Below are positions 30,911 through 40,949 of a stretch of DNA of 64,000 nucleotides, piece after piece. The first letter of the stretch is position 1. Every line of letters begins with the position of its first letter. The notes under the pieces are model-generated. The model saw nothing but the letters and a program-made list of their open reading frames with translations. It did not search any database and had not been told where the DNA came from. The stretch comes from Cerasicoccus maritimus. Its GTDB lineage: Bacteria; Verrucomicrobiota; Verrucomicrobiia; Opitutales; Cerasicoccaceae. The position numbers were made by a program, and so were the translations under genes. The stretch covers positions 62,001-126,000 of the forward strand of contig JAVDPD010000014.1 in the NCBI GenBank assembly GCA_031296935.1. Reading direction: 5' to 3'.

Positions 30911-33358
30911 ATGTCGATTCTGCCCAAGAAAAAGTCGAAAAAACAGCAAACCACCGATGCGCGCCGAAAGCGGCGCGATGCGGAGCCGAAGAAGGCCGCC
31001 ACGTTCTTTGAGACGAGTCAGATCGTCTCAGCGGGTATCTTTGTGCTCATGGCGTTTGCCATTATTGTTATTTGCTTCCTCGGCCAATCACCAGCTGGGC
31101 CACCGATCACGCCGAACCAGACGGCCAATGTGCGCATCACGGCGGATTTCCCGTTCAGCTATGTCAGTAGGCTGGCTACGGCGGATAAAAAAGAGCAGCT
31201 CCGCCAGCGTGTGCTCCCCCGCTACAAGCTGGACCCGGAGCCATTCAAAACTTTCAACAAGGCCATTGATCACCTCAATACGGCGATCGAAACCAGCCTC
31301 ATGCCGCAGCTGGCTGAGCTTCCCAAGAGTGAATGGCCGCCGGTTATTGACCAGTTTACCGCCACCTTTGGCGCGGAAACCGGCCTGATGATCAACGCGG
31401 AGGACCTCACCACGCTGCTGGAGAAGTCCACTCCGGAAGAACGCCACTCGCTTCTGCGCGAGGGCGCGCTGGCCCTTCGCGACGTGATGCGTGATGGGGT
31501 TTTTGAGCAGCCGGGGAGCTCCCAGACCAGCGTGGATGGCTCGCCCGTGGTGCCGATGGTCGTGCTGGGGCGTCGCGGCGACAACATCCAGTCGATGGAA
31601 GAGGCCGCTCGCCTGTTGAACATTAACCTGGCTGGTCTCGGCGATGATCTTTCCCTCTCTCGCGCGCTCTACCGCATCTTCAAGAAGGGGCTGGAGCCCA
31701 ATCTGGAATACGACGCAGCGACCACGGAATCGATCAAGGCGCAAGCCGCCAGTGGGGTGGAGCCGGTCAAGGTGTTTTACGAGCAGGGCCAGGTGATTGT
31801 AGAGCCGGGTAACGTGATCACCGACGAGCAGGTGGAGGCCGTGGCGGCCTACCGCGTGCAGCTTAACAAGAGCACGGAGATCGTTTGGGGCTTTAACGCC
31901 ACACTGGTTCAGCGCTCGGTGATGACGATTGTGCTGATGGTTTGCGGCATCCTGTTCATGCAGACGGTTTTCTCGCTGCATGGTCGCTCGAACCGCCGAT
32001 TTGGGCTCATCGCCACGGTGCTCATGCTGAATTTGCTTTCGCTGCGGTTCATTCAGCAGCTTGGGGCAACGCCGCTTTTTGGCGGTAACTCAGGATTGAT
32101 GGCGCTGTTGCCGTTTGCGGCTCCAGTTGCGCTGGGGGCGATTGTGATGGCGATTATGGTTGGCCCTCGCCCGGCTGCCTTGATGTCCCTGGCTGTCAGC
32201 GCGCTTCACTCGCTGATGTGGGGCGGCTCGATTGACAGCTTTCTGGTTTCGCTATTGGGCGGGATGACGGCGATTTATTTTGCGCGAGACGTTCGATTGC
32301 GCGGCAAGCTGATGCGCGCGAGTTTGCTCTCGGGCTTGGCCGTGGCGTTGGTGGCGGCGTTCTTCGGTTTCATGAACGAAATGGATCCGGTGACCGTCGG
32401 CGAAATGGTCCTGACTGCGATTGGCGCGGGCTTGATCACGGGCGTCATCGTTATTGGCCTGTTGCCGATTTTTGAGCACCTCTTTAAATACACGACGGAC
32501 ATCACCCTGCTGGAGCTCACGGACTTCAACCACCCGCTGTTGCGCAAGCTCCAAATGGAAGCCCCGGGCACCTATCACCACTCGTTAATGGTCGCCAATC
32601 TGGCCGAGCGCGCCGCCAACGAGATTGGGGCCAACCCGCTGCTCTGCCGCGCCACCAGCCTCTTCCACGACATTGGCAAAATGGTCAAGCCGGAGTATTT
32701 CACGGAAAACCAGCACGAAGGCTACAATCCGCACGACGAACTGACCCCGGCCATGAGCGCCTTGATCATCAAGAGCCACGTGAAGGAAGGCGTGGACATG
32801 GCCAAGCAAAGTAAGCTGCCGGATGTGTTTGTGGACGTGATTCGCCAGCACCACGGCTCGACGCTCATTAAATACTTCTACAGCAAGGCCTGCAATCGTC
32901 AGCAGCAGACAGTGCTGCCCTTGCAGGCTGGCATGTCTAGCCCTCCCTTTGATAGCCGTGATGAGGTGGACGAGAGCACATTCCGCTACGAGGGGCCCAA
33001 GCCGCAAACGCTCGAAAGCGCCGTTATTTTCTTTGCCGACGCGGTCGAAGCTGCTTCTCGCAGCTTGAAGAAAGTCACGCCGCAAAGCGTAGAGGAGCTC
33101 GTCGACGGCATCTTTGCCGCGCGCCTGGATGATGGGCAGTTGGACGAGGCACCGATGACGGTGGCCCAGATTCGGAAAGTCCGCGACAGTTTCTGCTTCA
33201 CCTTGCTCAATATGTTGCACAGCCGTGTGCAGTATCCCAAGGATGACACCAGTAAAAAAAAGCGGGGGCATTCAGCCGCTCCCGTCCCGATGACTGAGCC
33301 GCGCCCTACTCCTGACTCCCATGCCCCGAATCCTTCAAATAAACGCACAGCAGTATAG
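30911..33358 (+). CDS. 7TM HD-domain phosphohydrolase, PgpH-like
   Basis: The 815-residue protein has one N-terminal transmembrane helix (about 38-58), an extracytoplasmic 7TMR-HDED region (about 65-310), a block of seven helices (about 330-530) and a cytoplasmic HD domain (about 545-770). HD ligands are visible in YHHSLMVANLAE, LFHDIGKM, KSHVKEG and RQHHGS. PgpH enzymes hydrolyse cyclic di-AMP to pApA (family knowledge). Its stop overlaps the ybeY start by 38 bases, which fixes co-translation with the rRNA-maturation gene. Confidence 0.92.
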   Translation: MSILPKKKSKKQQTTDARRKRRDAEPKKAATFFETSQIVSAGIFVLMAFAIIVICFLGQSPAGPPITPNQTANVRITADFPFSYVSRLATADKKEQLRQRVLPRYKLDPEPFKTFNKAIDHLNTAIETSLMPQLAELPKSEWPPVIDQFTATFGAETGLMINAEDLTTLLEKSTPEERHSLLREGALALRDVMRDGVFEQPGSSQTSVDGSPVVPMVVLGRRGDNIQSMEEAARLLNINLAGLGDDLSLSRALYRIFKKGLEPNLEYDAATTESIKAQAASGVEPVKVFYEQGQVIVEPGNVITDEQVEAVAAYRVQLNKSTEIVWGFNATLVQRSVMTIVLMVCGILFMQTVFSLHGRSNRRFGLIATVLMLNLLSLRFIQQLGATPLFGGNSGLMALLPFAAPVALGAIVMAIMVGPRPAALMSLAVSALHSLMWGGSIDSFLVSLLGGMTAIYFARDVRLRGKLMRASLLSGLAVALVAAFFGFMNEMDPVTVGEMVLTAIGAGLITGVIVIGLLPIFEHLFKYTTDITLLELTDFNHPLLRKLQMEAPGTYHHSLMVANLAERAANEIGANPLLCRATSLFHDIGKMVKPEYFTENQHEGYNPHDELTPAMSALIIKSHVKEGVDMAKQSKLPDVFVDVIRQHHGSTLIKYFYSKACNRQQQTVLPLQAGMSSPPFDSRDEVDESTFRYEGPKPQTLESAVIFFADAVEAASRSLKKVTPQSVEELVDGIFAARLDDGQLDEAPMTVAQIRKVRDSFCFTLLNMLHSRVQYPKDDTSKKKRGHSAAPVPMTEPRPTPDSHAPNPSNKRTAV

Positions 33359-33785
33359 CCGTCTTGCGGTGAATGAGCCGAGCCTTGAGCGTTGTTTTGC
33401 TCAACTGGATGGCTGGAAGGCCTATCACGCGCCTGATGGCGAGCTGTCACTCGTGTTTCTGACGGACGATGAGTTGGCCCAGATCCACGACGACTTCCTT
33501 GATGACCCGACGCCGACCGACGTCATTACCTTCCCTGGTGACGCGGAAATGGACTTTGCGGGCGAGATCTGTGTGAGCGTTGACCGTGCGATTAGTGAGG
33601 CTCCCAAGCATGGCTGGAGCTTTGCTGAGGAGCTGACGCTTTACCTGGTGCATGGGTGGCTACACCTGGCCGGCCATGATGATCTGGATGACGAAGCGCG
33701 CGCCGAGATGCGTAAGGCGGAAAAACTATGCCTTGAGCGGTTGAAATCCATGGACGCAATGCCTAGTTTTACGCTCAACTCCTAG
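33321..33785 (+). CDS. ybeY: Endoribonuclease YbeY, rRNA maturation factor
   Basis: The 154-residue protein has the zinc motif VHGWLHLAGHDD (HGxLHLxGHD) near residues 110-121 and the preceding PTDVITFP and GEICVS strands that define the family. YbeY processes 16S rRNA ends and supports ribosome quality control. It overlaps the pgpH-like gene by 38 bases. The next gene starts about 76 bases downstream. Length is normal. Confidence 0.95.
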   Translation: MPRILQINAQQYSRLAVNEPSLERCFAQLDGWKAYHAPDGELSLVFLTDDELAQIHDDFLDDPTPTDVITFPGDAEMDFAGEICVSVDRAISEAPKHGWSFAEELTLYLVHGWLHLAGHDDLDDEARAEMRKAEKLCLERLKSMDAMPSFTLNS

Positions 33786-33861
33786 AATTTGGTTTCGCGT
33801 AAGCCAGCCATTACGATTGACTTCCGGCTGCGCTTCACAGCTTAATGGCCAACCACGCTGC

Positions 33862-35157
33862 ATGGGACGAAGAATTCTCATAGTCGATGACGACGCTGAT
33901 TTTAACCAACTGCTGACCGACATTTTCAGTCAGGCCAGTTATGAAGTGGAGTCCTGCGAGCAGCCGGAGCGTGCCGTAGAGTACTTCACGAACAATGCGT
34001 ATGATCTGGTAGTTACCGACCAGAAAATGCCCGGTATGTCGGGAGAGGAGCTCATCCGCACGCTCAAGCAGATCAAGCCGGATGTGCCGATCATCATGGT
34101 CTCCGGCTATCTGGATAATGATACGATCCGCAGCCTCATCCGCGAGGGGGTGGGCGGCGTTTTCCTCAAGCCGCTCAATGTATTTTCCCTGCTCAAGCGT
34201 ACGGCAACGCTCATCGAGGAGCGGGAGGCTGGCTTGCGCCGCGAGTCTGGGGTGGATGATGTTGAGGAGGAGGAGAACTTCCACCACAGCCTGCCGTTCC
34301 GCTTTGAGACGTTTCCCGCGAAAGACCGCCGGGCCCGTGAATTTGCTCAGAAGCTCTACAAGCAGCGCGATTTTAAAAATAACCTCGTCATGGTCACCCC
34401 ACGGGGCACGGATCTGGAGGCCATTACTACAGATTTTAACGGATTCGACTCCGATCAGAAGGACTTTTACGTATTGTTGGACCGCTCGCGTATTGATCGC
34501 GAGGCCCTGATGAAGCTCGTAGTCGAAACGACGCAAAAGGGCTGGGACCGGTTGACGTTTATCATCGCTGCCGCGGAGACCGTGACCCGCGAGCAATACT
34601 CGCTGATCATGCGCATCGGGCGCAAGAAAGACCCCTTCGACACGATCCCGATTCCGATGCGCTTCATCTTCTGTGTAAGCCGCGACCTGGACTTGCTCTA
34701 CGACGAGCGTGTGGTCGACGACGCGGTTTACATGTTTATGGGCACGACCGAGATCGCTGTGCCAACCCTCTCGGATATTGCGGACGATATTGGTGAGCTT
34801 GCGCTCCGTTACCTGGACGCCGAGGCGAAGGTCCACGGACTCAACAAAGCGCCGAAGCTCGAAGTCAGCGCAAAAACATATTTGCGAGAGCAGCCCTGGG
34901 GTGGCAATGCGGGTGAGCTGCATCGCTTCATTCGCATGGCGATTTACCTCGATAAGCCAACGCTGAGCATGGAGGATCTTGAGCGCGTCGAGCAGAAGCT
35001 TGCGTCTGCCGTAGGCGGTGCCCGGAGCCTGCATCAGGGCTTGCAGCTTTACCGCGATGAATACGTGAAAGCAGTTACCGTTCTTTTGGGCGATGAGGCG
35101 ACTGCGTGCGATGTTTTGGGGGTGGACGCCTCGCTCATGCAACGAATCCTTAAGTAA
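33862..35157 (+). CDS. Response regulator with degenerate NtrC-like AAA+ and Fis-like tail
   Basis: The protein has 431 residues. The receiver domain is complete: DDD at 9-11, phosphoacceptor Asp53 in VVTDQKMPG, Lys103 in FLKPLN. Residues of about 135-350 follow the plan of sigma-54 activators (RFIFCVSRDLDLL, then VPTLSDIADDIGELA and QPWGGNAGELHRF), but the Walker A position reads VTPRGTDLE, and no Walker B DE pair or GAFTGA loop is seen. The end (YVKAVTVLL, DVLGVDASLMQRIL) resembles a Fis helix-turn-helix. It should not hydrolyse ATP or remodel sigma-54. The start at 33862 is the Met directly before the first receiver strand. Confidence 0.75.
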   Translation: MGRRILIVDDDADFNQLLTDIFSQASYEVESCEQPERAVEYFTNNAYDLVVTDQKMPGMSGEELIRTLKQIKPDVPIIMVSGYLDNDTIRSLIREGVGGVFLKPLNVFSLLKRTATLIEEREAGLRRESGVDDVEEEENFHHSLPFRFETFPAKDRRAREFAQKLYKQRDFKNNLVMVTPRGTDLEAITTDFNGFDSDQKDFYVLLDRSRIDREALMKLVVETTQKGWDRLTFIIAAAETVTREQYSLIMRIGRKKDPFDTIPIPMRFIFCVSRDLDLLYDERVVDDAVYMFMGTTEIAVPTLSDIADDIGELALRYLDAEAKVHGLNKAPKLEVSAKTYLREQPWGGNAGELHRFIRMAIYLDKPTLSMEDLERVEQKLASAVGGARSLHQGLQLYRDEYVKAVTVLLGDEATACDVLGVDASLMQRILK

Positions 35158-35184
35158 TCTGTAGCAAATCCCAATCGGGCGATC

Positions 35185-35838
35185 ATGGAGAAACAAACGC
35201 TGGAACCCAAACTACACATTCGATTCACCAACGACTTTACGGCTGTTCAAGTCGAGGGAGATATCGAAGACTCCAGCAGCTTCAGCGTGACCTTGATGAC
35301 GGCGATTCGCTCGCTCTCATCCGGCGCCGAGGCGCTTTCCCTGGGCGAGATCAAGTCGTTACGCGGAATCGATTGCGGCCAAGGCTTCCAGCTGACGCTC
35401 GACGAATCCGGGCACAACCTGAAGCAATACCACGGGGTGGTGTCATGGGCGGACTTGGGCGTGAGTTCTAGTGCTCAGGGCACGTCATTTCCAGTGCTGC
35501 CTGCGGAGGGCGACTTGACGGGCTGGATTGATCAGCTCAATGGCGTGCGGTGGCGCGGTTTACGCAGCCAGGCTGATGACCAGTGGCAGCATTATCTACG
35601 CAGTGATGACGAGTCGGCGGTATCGCAGTTTGCGCTAGCGGTTCTGCAACTGGATTTACTGGTGCGTTCGCTCAGCCTTCCGCGTCGCCAACTACAAATA
35701 CAATTCGCCGATTCAGTTCTCTGGATGGCGGTGAATGACGACAGTGATTTTCTGCTGGTTCTGTGTGATGCTTCACTGCCTGGTCCAAGCTCAGTAACCT
35801 TGGAGCGTTGCCTGAGCTTTTTCTGTTGGCCGTTGTAG
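35185..35838 (+). CDS. Unknown protein between two pseudo-NtrC regulators
   Basis: The protein has 217 residues with no signal peptide or membrane segment. I do not recognise a family. The C-terminal half alternates strands and helices (LQIQFADSVLWMAVND, then FLLVLCDASLPG), which could suit a roadblock/longin-like or other small regulatory fold, but this is a guess. It is 27 bases downstream of one atypical regulator and 127 upstream of the other, and is probably expressed with them. Confidence 0.65.
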   Translation: MEKQTLEPKLHIRFTNDFTAVQVEGDIEDSSSFSVTLMTAIRSLSSGAEALSLGEIKSLRGIDCGQGFQLTLDESGHNLKQYHGVVSWADLGVSSSAQGTSFPVLPAEGDLTGWIDQLNGVRWRGLRSQADDQWQHYLRSDDESAVSQFALAVLQLDLLVRSLSLPRRQLQIQFADSVLWMAVNDDSDFLLVLCDASLPGPSSVTLERCLSFFCWPL

Positions 35839-35965
35839 GCAAAACGGTCCACTCGCCTAGGGTAGATGGCCGGTTAGGGCCTAAAGCAAGCTTGAAAGCT
35901 GGGCAAAGGCGCCCCATAACTATGCCCACGTCAGCCGACTTGGTGGGCGAAACTTACTACTAAAT

Positions 35966-37303
35966 ATGGCACAGCGCATCCTCGTTTTAGACGACGAAGA
36001 AAATTACGCCGACATGCTTCGGGCATTGTTGGAGCAGCATTCCTTTATTGTCGATTCAGTTACTGACCCGATGCGCGCCATCGAGAGCCTGCATGGAACG
36101 GGCTATGACCTTGTCGTTTCCGACTACAAAATGCCGGGCATGGACGGCGCCGATTTCCTGAGCAAGGCGCGTGAAATGAACCCCGACCTGCCTGTCATCC
36201 TCGTGTCTGGCCTCATGAACACGCCCGACCTGGTGAAGGTTGCCAATATGGGTGTGACGCTTGTCCTTGAAAAGCCGATCGATATTCAGCACTTCATTGG
36301 CCAGGTGAAACGCTTTGTGCAGCCGGCGACTAAGGATGAGTTCCGTGCGCATCGTCAGGGGAAATCCGGTAGCGAAGAAGCCGCGCTGAATTTCAAGCAA
36401 ACGTATCCCGCGCACCTCGCGCACCTGTGCGACCGTTCGCACATCTTCCGTTTTTTCCTGGAGCATGTGTGGAATGCCTCCAATGAGCAGGACCACATCT
36501 TTATCTCTGCGCCCCGTGGCAGCGAGTGCGACCTGCTTCTGCGAGAGGTGTCCGCTTGGCGCAAGTTCAGCACCAAACGCGTTCACTGGTTGGACCTGCG
36601 TAACCCGAATCCGCCCAACATGGCCGAGGCCCTGCGGTCGATTTCTCCCGAGGGGCCAGGCAGTGAGCTCGTCGGTGTGATTGGTTTTGCCGACTCCACG
36701 CTCGCTGCTCAGGCGCAAGTCGTGGACGTGATTCGTGAGTCGCCGGAGCACTTGGCCTTCATCTATTTTATTGAGCGCGATTTGATCGACACTGATTCAC
36801 GCCAGATCGACCCCGAGCTGCGAGAACTGATCGACCAAAGCCTTTGCGTCATGCCGCCACTGAACGCACGGCTGGCTGACATGGCTGCCTACGTGCAGCG
36901 TTACTTGCCACTGATTGCCAAGAGTATGGGGCGTCCGGATTGCGCGGAGCTCGATCCCGCCGCGTTGCCGATGCTGCTCAACTACGAGTGGCCGGGGAAC
37001 TTCCGCGAGCTCATCGATGTGCTCCGCGCGGCTGTCTCCTTGCGTGAGGCGGGGCCGCTCATGGCGCAGGATATAAGTGATGCTCTGGGCCGGGTGTCGG
37101 GCTTTACTGAGGCGTTGCCGCAGCAATTTAAGTCTCTCAACGATGCCGTCCGTGATCGGCAAATGGAAATTGTCAGCAGCGCCATGCGCGCGGGGCAGAA
37201 CCTGGAGAGCGCCTTGAATACACTGGGCGTGGACCCCCAGGCCGTGAACCCGGAGGCTTCGGCAGATTCGCTGCCACTGCTTTATCCGGAATTATTGAAG
37301 TAA
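35966..37303 (+). CDS. Second response regulator with degenerate NtrC-like AAA+
   Basis: The protein has 445 residues. The receiver has DDEE at 9-12, Asp53 in VVSDYKMPG and a Lys in LVLEKPID. The central region keeps the NtrC fold: FISAPRGSECDLLLREV sits where Walker A GExGTGKExxAREI belongs, so the P-loop Lys is gone. MPPLNARLADMAAYVQRYL and YEWPGNFRELIDVLRAAV match the PpLReR and WPGNvREL segments. GAFTGA is absent. The tail (QMEIVSSAMRAGQNLES, then LGVDPQAV) resembles a Fis helix-turn-helix. It is a paralogue of the protein at 33862. The PilB-type gene starts 19 bases later. Confidence 0.77.
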   Translation: MAQRILVLDDEENYADMLRALLEQHSFIVDSVTDPMRAIESLHGTGYDLVVSDYKMPGMDGADFLSKAREMNPDLPVILVSGLMNTPDLVKVANMGVTLVLEKPIDIQHFIGQVKRFVQPATKDEFRAHRQGKSGSEEAALNFKQTYPAHLAHLCDRSHIFRFFLEHVWNASNEQDHIFISAPRGSECDLLLREVSAWRKFSTKRVHWLDLRNPNPPNMAEALRSISPEGPGSELVGVIGFADSTLAAQAQVVDVIRESPEHLAFIYFIERDLIDTDSRQIDPELRELIDQSLCVMPPLNARLADMAAYVQRYLPLIAKSMGRPDCAELDPAALPMLLNYEWPGNFRELIDVLRAAVSLREAGPLMAQDISDALGRVSGFTEALPQQFKSLNDAVRDRQMEIVSSAMRAGQNLESALNTLGVDPQAVNPEASADSLPLLYPELLK

Positions 37304-37322
37304 CCAAGACAAACGCTAGACT

Positions 37323-39224
37323 ATGCCTCTCGCACGCATCCAAGCGGCCATCGTCCGCAACCTCAAAGATTACAACCGCCTGACGGAAGAGCAGGCCGAA
37401 AATATCATCAACACCGACGAGGAGCTCTCTGGCGAAGAGGTGGAGGCGTTGCTGGGGCAGGATTACGGGATCAGCGAATTTCAGTTGTTGGCGGCCAAGA
37501 GCAAGGCCTTTGGTATGGCGCCGTTTAACGCCTTCCACTATGAGCCAGACGAGCGCACCTTTGAGAAGCTCGACAAGGAATTTTGCGAGGAGCACATGGT
37601 GCTGCCCGTTGGCATTGTGGGAAGTATCTTTGTGGTCGCGGTCCACAATCCGTTTGACCTGACGGTGCTGAACCTCGTGCAGGAGCAGACTCGCCGCAAG
37701 GTTGCCCCGCTGCTCGGCATTAAGCGCGAAATCCAGGCCAAGCTCAAAATGGGTGAGGAGGACCAGCCCGTTGTTGCTGAAGGCTTTGGTGACGTGGTGG
37801 ACGCTCTGGACATGGAGTTCGATATCGACGAGGAAAAACTCGACGATGAAGGTGACGCCGAGGACTCCGCGCCGATCATCCAGCTGGCCAACCGCATCAT
37901 TGAAGACGCCTATTATTCCGGTGGGTCCGACATCCACATCGAGCCCTTTGAGAAGGATTGCCGCATCCGTGTGCGCATCGACGGCGTGCTTCAGGAAAAA
38001 CTCAATGTGTCCTCGAAGGTCGCTGGCGCCCTCCTGGCACGTCTCAAGATTATGGCCAACCTGGACATTGCGGAAAAACGTCTTCCGCAGGACGGCCGTA
38101 TCGTCTTCAAGCAGTTTACCCGCAAACCCATCAACATCGACTTACGTGTTTCCACCGCGCCGCTCAACCACGGCGAAGGCACGGTTATGCGTATTCTGGA
38201 TAAGTCGAAGTCGACCCTGCCGCTGCCGGCCCTGGGCTTTGAGCCGGAAAACCTAGAGCGCTACCGCGAGTGCATCAGCAGGCCTTACGGCATGATCCTC
38301 CACTGCGGGCCGACGGGTTCGGGTAAGTCGATGACGCTGTATTCCGCGCTCAACGAAATTAACGACCCGGGCATCTGCATTCGCACCGCGGAGGACCCGA
38401 TCGAATACACCTTGCCCGGCCTCTGCCAGATGCAGATGCACCGTAAGATCGGGCTGACCTTCGCCGCTGCCCTGCGCGCCTTCTTGCGTCAAGACCCGGA
38501 CGTCATTCTGGTGGGGGAAATTCGTGACTCGGAAACGGCAGGTATTGCGGTGGAAGCCGCGCTCACCGGTCACATGCTTTTCTCGACGCTGCACACCAAC
38601 GATGCGCCCGGCACGGTTGCGCGTCTCACGGAAATGGGTGTGGAGCCGTTTATGATCTCCGCTTCGCTAGTGGCTGTTTGCGCTCAGCGACTTATGCGCC
38701 GCGTGTGTAAGAGCTGTCGCCAGCCTTACGAGGCTGAAGGCCGCGAGTTGGAAATCCTGCGCAAGTCGATTCAGTTTGAAGGCGGGGGCATCTTCAAGGC
38801 CAACCGCACGGGCTGCCCCGCTTGCGGCGGCAAGGGCTATAAAGGCCGTGTGGGTATCCACGAAATGATGACTTCCAGTGAAGCGCTCATCGAGTCAATC
38901 AACAAGGAAGCGGAGACTGCGGAGTTGAAGCGTGTGGCGATGTTCAACGGCATGTTTACGCTGCACATGGACTCGATGAAAAAGGTGCGCTCTGGCCTGA
39001 CTACGATGGAGGAAGCGATTTCCACCGTGCCGCCGGACATGGAAGACCTCGAAGCCCTCTCGGAAGAATTTGAGCTGCAAGCTAAGCTGAAGAACAAAAA
39101 GGACGCCGAGCGCAAGAAGGAGATCGAAGCCCTGCGCGCCGAAGCAATTGCCCTGGAAAACGAAGACAAAGCCAAGGAGGATGCCACGGCGCTCGAAGCC
39201 ACCGAAGAAGCTCCGGCCAGCTAG
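37323..39224 (+). CDS. GspE/PilB-type secretion or pilus assembly ATPase
   Basis: The 633-residue protein has an N-terminal GspE_N-like domain (about 1-150), then the secretion ATPase: Walker A GPTGSGKS, Asp box AEDPIEY, Walker B ILVGEIRD, His box STLHTNDA, and a tetracysteine site (VCKSC and CPACGG). It powers pseudopilin or pilin assembly at the inner membrane. A charged, coiled-coil-like extension (about 565-633, rich in K, E and A) follows the usual end and is atypical. No GspF/PilC platform or PilT gene is adjacent. It directly follows the pseudo-NtrC regulators. Confidence 0.92.
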   Translation: MPLARIQAAIVRNLKDYNRLTEEQAENIINTDEELSGEEVEALLGQDYGISEFQLLAAKSKAFGMAPFNAFHYEPDERTFEKLDKEFCEEHMVLPVGIVGSIFVVAVHNPFDLTVLNLVQEQTRRKVAPLLGIKREIQAKLKMGEEDQPVVAEGFGDVVDALDMEFDIDEEKLDDEGDAEDSAPIIQLANRIIEDAYYSGGSDIHIEPFEKDCRIRVRIDGVLQEKLNVSSKVAGALLARLKIMANLDIAEKRLPQDGRIVFKQFTRKPINIDLRVSTAPLNHGEGTVMRILDKSKSTLPLPALGFEPENLERYRECISRPYGMILHCGPTGSGKSMTLYSALNEINDPGICIRTAEDPIEYTLPGLCQMQMHRKIGLTFAAALRAFLRQDPDVILVGEIRDSETAGIAVEAALTGHMLFSTLHTNDAPGTVARLTEMGVEPFMISASLVAVCAQRLMRRVCKSCRQPYEAEGRELEILRKSIQFEGGGIFKANRTGCPACGGKGYKGRVGIHEMMTSSEALIESINKEAETAELKRVAMFNGMFTLHMDSMKKVRSGLTTMEEAISTVPPDMEDLEALSEEFELQAKLKNKKDAERKKEIEALRAEAIALENEDKAKEDATALEATEEAPAS

Positions 39225-39239
39225 AGAAGCTTTAGCCCG

Positions 39240-40187
39240 CTACGCCGGTTTTTCCAAGACGAGGATAAACGTGGCGACGGCATGCTCGCGGTCGCTGTGG
39301 GCGCGTAAGCTGGGTGTGAAACCAGGGCGCGCGCGGCGAACGAATTCCTCGCTGGCGCGCCAGGCATCCTCGGGAATCTCTTTAGGGGCGACGTCAGCCC
39401 AGTGCTTGGTGGAACCCGCCAAGTGGCGGATGCGAACTGAGTAATTGCAGCCACTGGCCTTTGCCCAGTCGATGTATTCCTTATACCGCACGCGGTTGGG
39501 GCGACCGGTGTGGCGCACCATGCGGCGGTGTAGCTGGGGGGAGGTGCTGAGCCAGGCGAGCTCGCCCCACTGGCTCAGGATGCCCAGGCTGCGGAGGTCG
39601 ATCACGTGCGCCATGCGACCACCGGGCTTCAGGCGATCGTAGCACAGTTGGAGTAGCGGCAAGGGGTCGGTGGTGTGTTGGAGCACACTGTTGCTGACGA
39701 TCAAGTCGTAGCGCGCGGGGTCGTGCTCCAGATAGGATTCCGCCGTAACGCCATGAATGACACGAAATGCTTTTGCTGGATCAACGGCAGGGAAGGGCGG
39801 TGAATCATTCGACGCCAAGCTGGATTTGCGCGTTTCATTTTCGTAGAGTAATTGGCAGATGGCGCGTTCCTGTTCGCTGGGCTGGCGCTGAAAGCGCTCA
39901 AAGAAAGTTACGGATTCCGCGCCACGGAGTTGATACAGCACGCCTCCGCCGAGGGAATCACCGGGACCGAGTTCACAGACGTCACCGCGAAAGGCGCCTG
40001 AGCCGCCGAGCAGATCTTCGAAATGATTCACGTAGCTTTCGATGTATTCTACCGACTGGCTGGCATTGTAGCGTGCGTGTCGTTGCCCGCTGCGGACTAG
40101 TGAAAGTCCCAGCATGCCGCAGAAGCCAGCAATGAGGTCCGTAGCAACGTAAGCACAGCAGCTGAGGTGTTGGTGGAGTGACATCAA
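39240..40187 (-). CDS. SAM-dependent methyltransferase (class I)
   Basis: The 315-residue protein has the Rossmann methyltransferase motif I as CELGPGDSLGG (about residues 69-79), motif II-like DLIVSNSVLQHTTDP and LKPGGRMAHVIDL, typical of methyltransf_11/23-type enzymes. The substrate is unknown. It runs against the surrounding pilus genes, ending 16 bases from the PilB-type stop. Start codon is at 40187; ATG 40184 is equally possible. Its placement inside the pseudopilin cluster may be incidental. Confidence 0.8.
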   Translation of the reverse strand: MMSLHQHLSCCAYVATDLIAGFCGMLGLSLVRSGQRHARYNASQSVEYIESYVNHFEDLLGGSGAFRGDVCELGPGDSLGGGVLYQLRGAESVTFFERFQRQPSEQERAICQLLYENETRKSSLASNDSPPFPAVDPAKAFRVIHGVTAESYLEHDPARYDLIVSNSVLQHTTDPLPLLQLCYDRLKPGGRMAHVIDLRSLGILSQWGELAWLSTSPQLHRRMVRHTGRPNRVRYKEYIDWAKASGCNYSVRIRHLAGSTKHWADVAPKEIPEDAWRASEEFVRRARPGFTPSLRAHSDREHAVATFILVLEKPA

Positions 40188-40314
40188 GGGAGCTTAGAAT
40201 GCTGCCTGTTTGCTCATCTGTCACGACGAATTAAGCAGGCTTGTGTGCTGTATGGTGATGGGGGCTAGAAGAGGGTCGAATATAGGGCCATATAGGCTTT
40301 ACAAATAGAATAAA

Positions 40315-40947
40315 ATGGGCATGCTTATCAGGGTGTTCCCTGCTCTTCAAGTTAAAGCCTGCCGTGGCGAGCGTGTCTCCCGGTTTGGCTGTCGTGTTGC
40401 GCGTGAGGTGTGTTCCCGTTCCGGGATGTCGCTCGTAGAAGTGCTGGTGGCGACAGTGCTGTTTGGCATCTTGGCGATGGCGACGGGGGGCTCGGTCCTT
40501 ATGTCCCGGCGCATGGCGGAGACCAATTTGTATTCGGTGACGGCGCATGACATTGCACAGGGTTATGCTGAGCAGATTATGGCGATGGATTTCGATGGGG
40601 ATATCGCTGCCAGCGTGATCAATAATTCCCTTCCGTTGACCCTTAAGTCGGTCACTCCCTCGCTCACCAATGAGTCTTCAACGGTGGATGACTACCTTTA
40701 CTTTGGAGGGGACACGACGAACGAGAAGATGATCATGATCGATCTGAAGGGGGATGGCGATGAGCAGCGTCAAGTGGAGATGCCGATGCGCTTTACGCTA
40801 CAGGCCAACGATCTAAATACGGGCAGCAATCCCTACCAGGCTTACGAAATTCGAATTGATTACGAATACCAAACTCCAGCAGGCCGCGGCCAGCGCTGGG
40901 TTTCTGGTTCTGTGTGTCTGGTTAAATCCGTTATCCCCATTTACTAG
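40315..40947 (+). CDS. Pseudopilin-like protein, PilV/GspI-like
   Basis: The protein has 210 residues. A long basic leader (about 39 residues) precedes GMSLVEVLVATVLFGIL, the prepilin cleavage and helix signal with Glu at position 5 after the Gly. The ectodomain (HDIAQGYAEQIMAMDF, then FGGDTTNEKM) resembles minor pseudopilins that cap type II/IV fibres. The leader is longer than usual; later starts in frame are not obvious. It is the first of four closely spaced genes (2, 39 and 8 base gaps). Confidence 0.8.
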   Translation: MGMLIRVFPALQVKACRGERVSRFGCRVAREVCSRSGMSLVEVLVATVLFGILAMATGGSVLMSRRMAETNLYSVTAHDIAQGYAEQIMAMDFDGDIAASVINNSLPLTLKSVTPSLTNESSTVDDYLYFGGDTTNEKMIMIDLKGDGDEQRQVEMPMRFTLQANDLNTGSNPYQAYEIRIDYEYQTPAGRGQRWVSGSVCLVKSVIPIY

Positions 40948-40949
40948 CC

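Noticed and set aside
33835..35196. 453-residue minus-strand reading frame
   Set aside because: Antisense to the first pseudo-NtrC regulator, which has clear receiver motifs.
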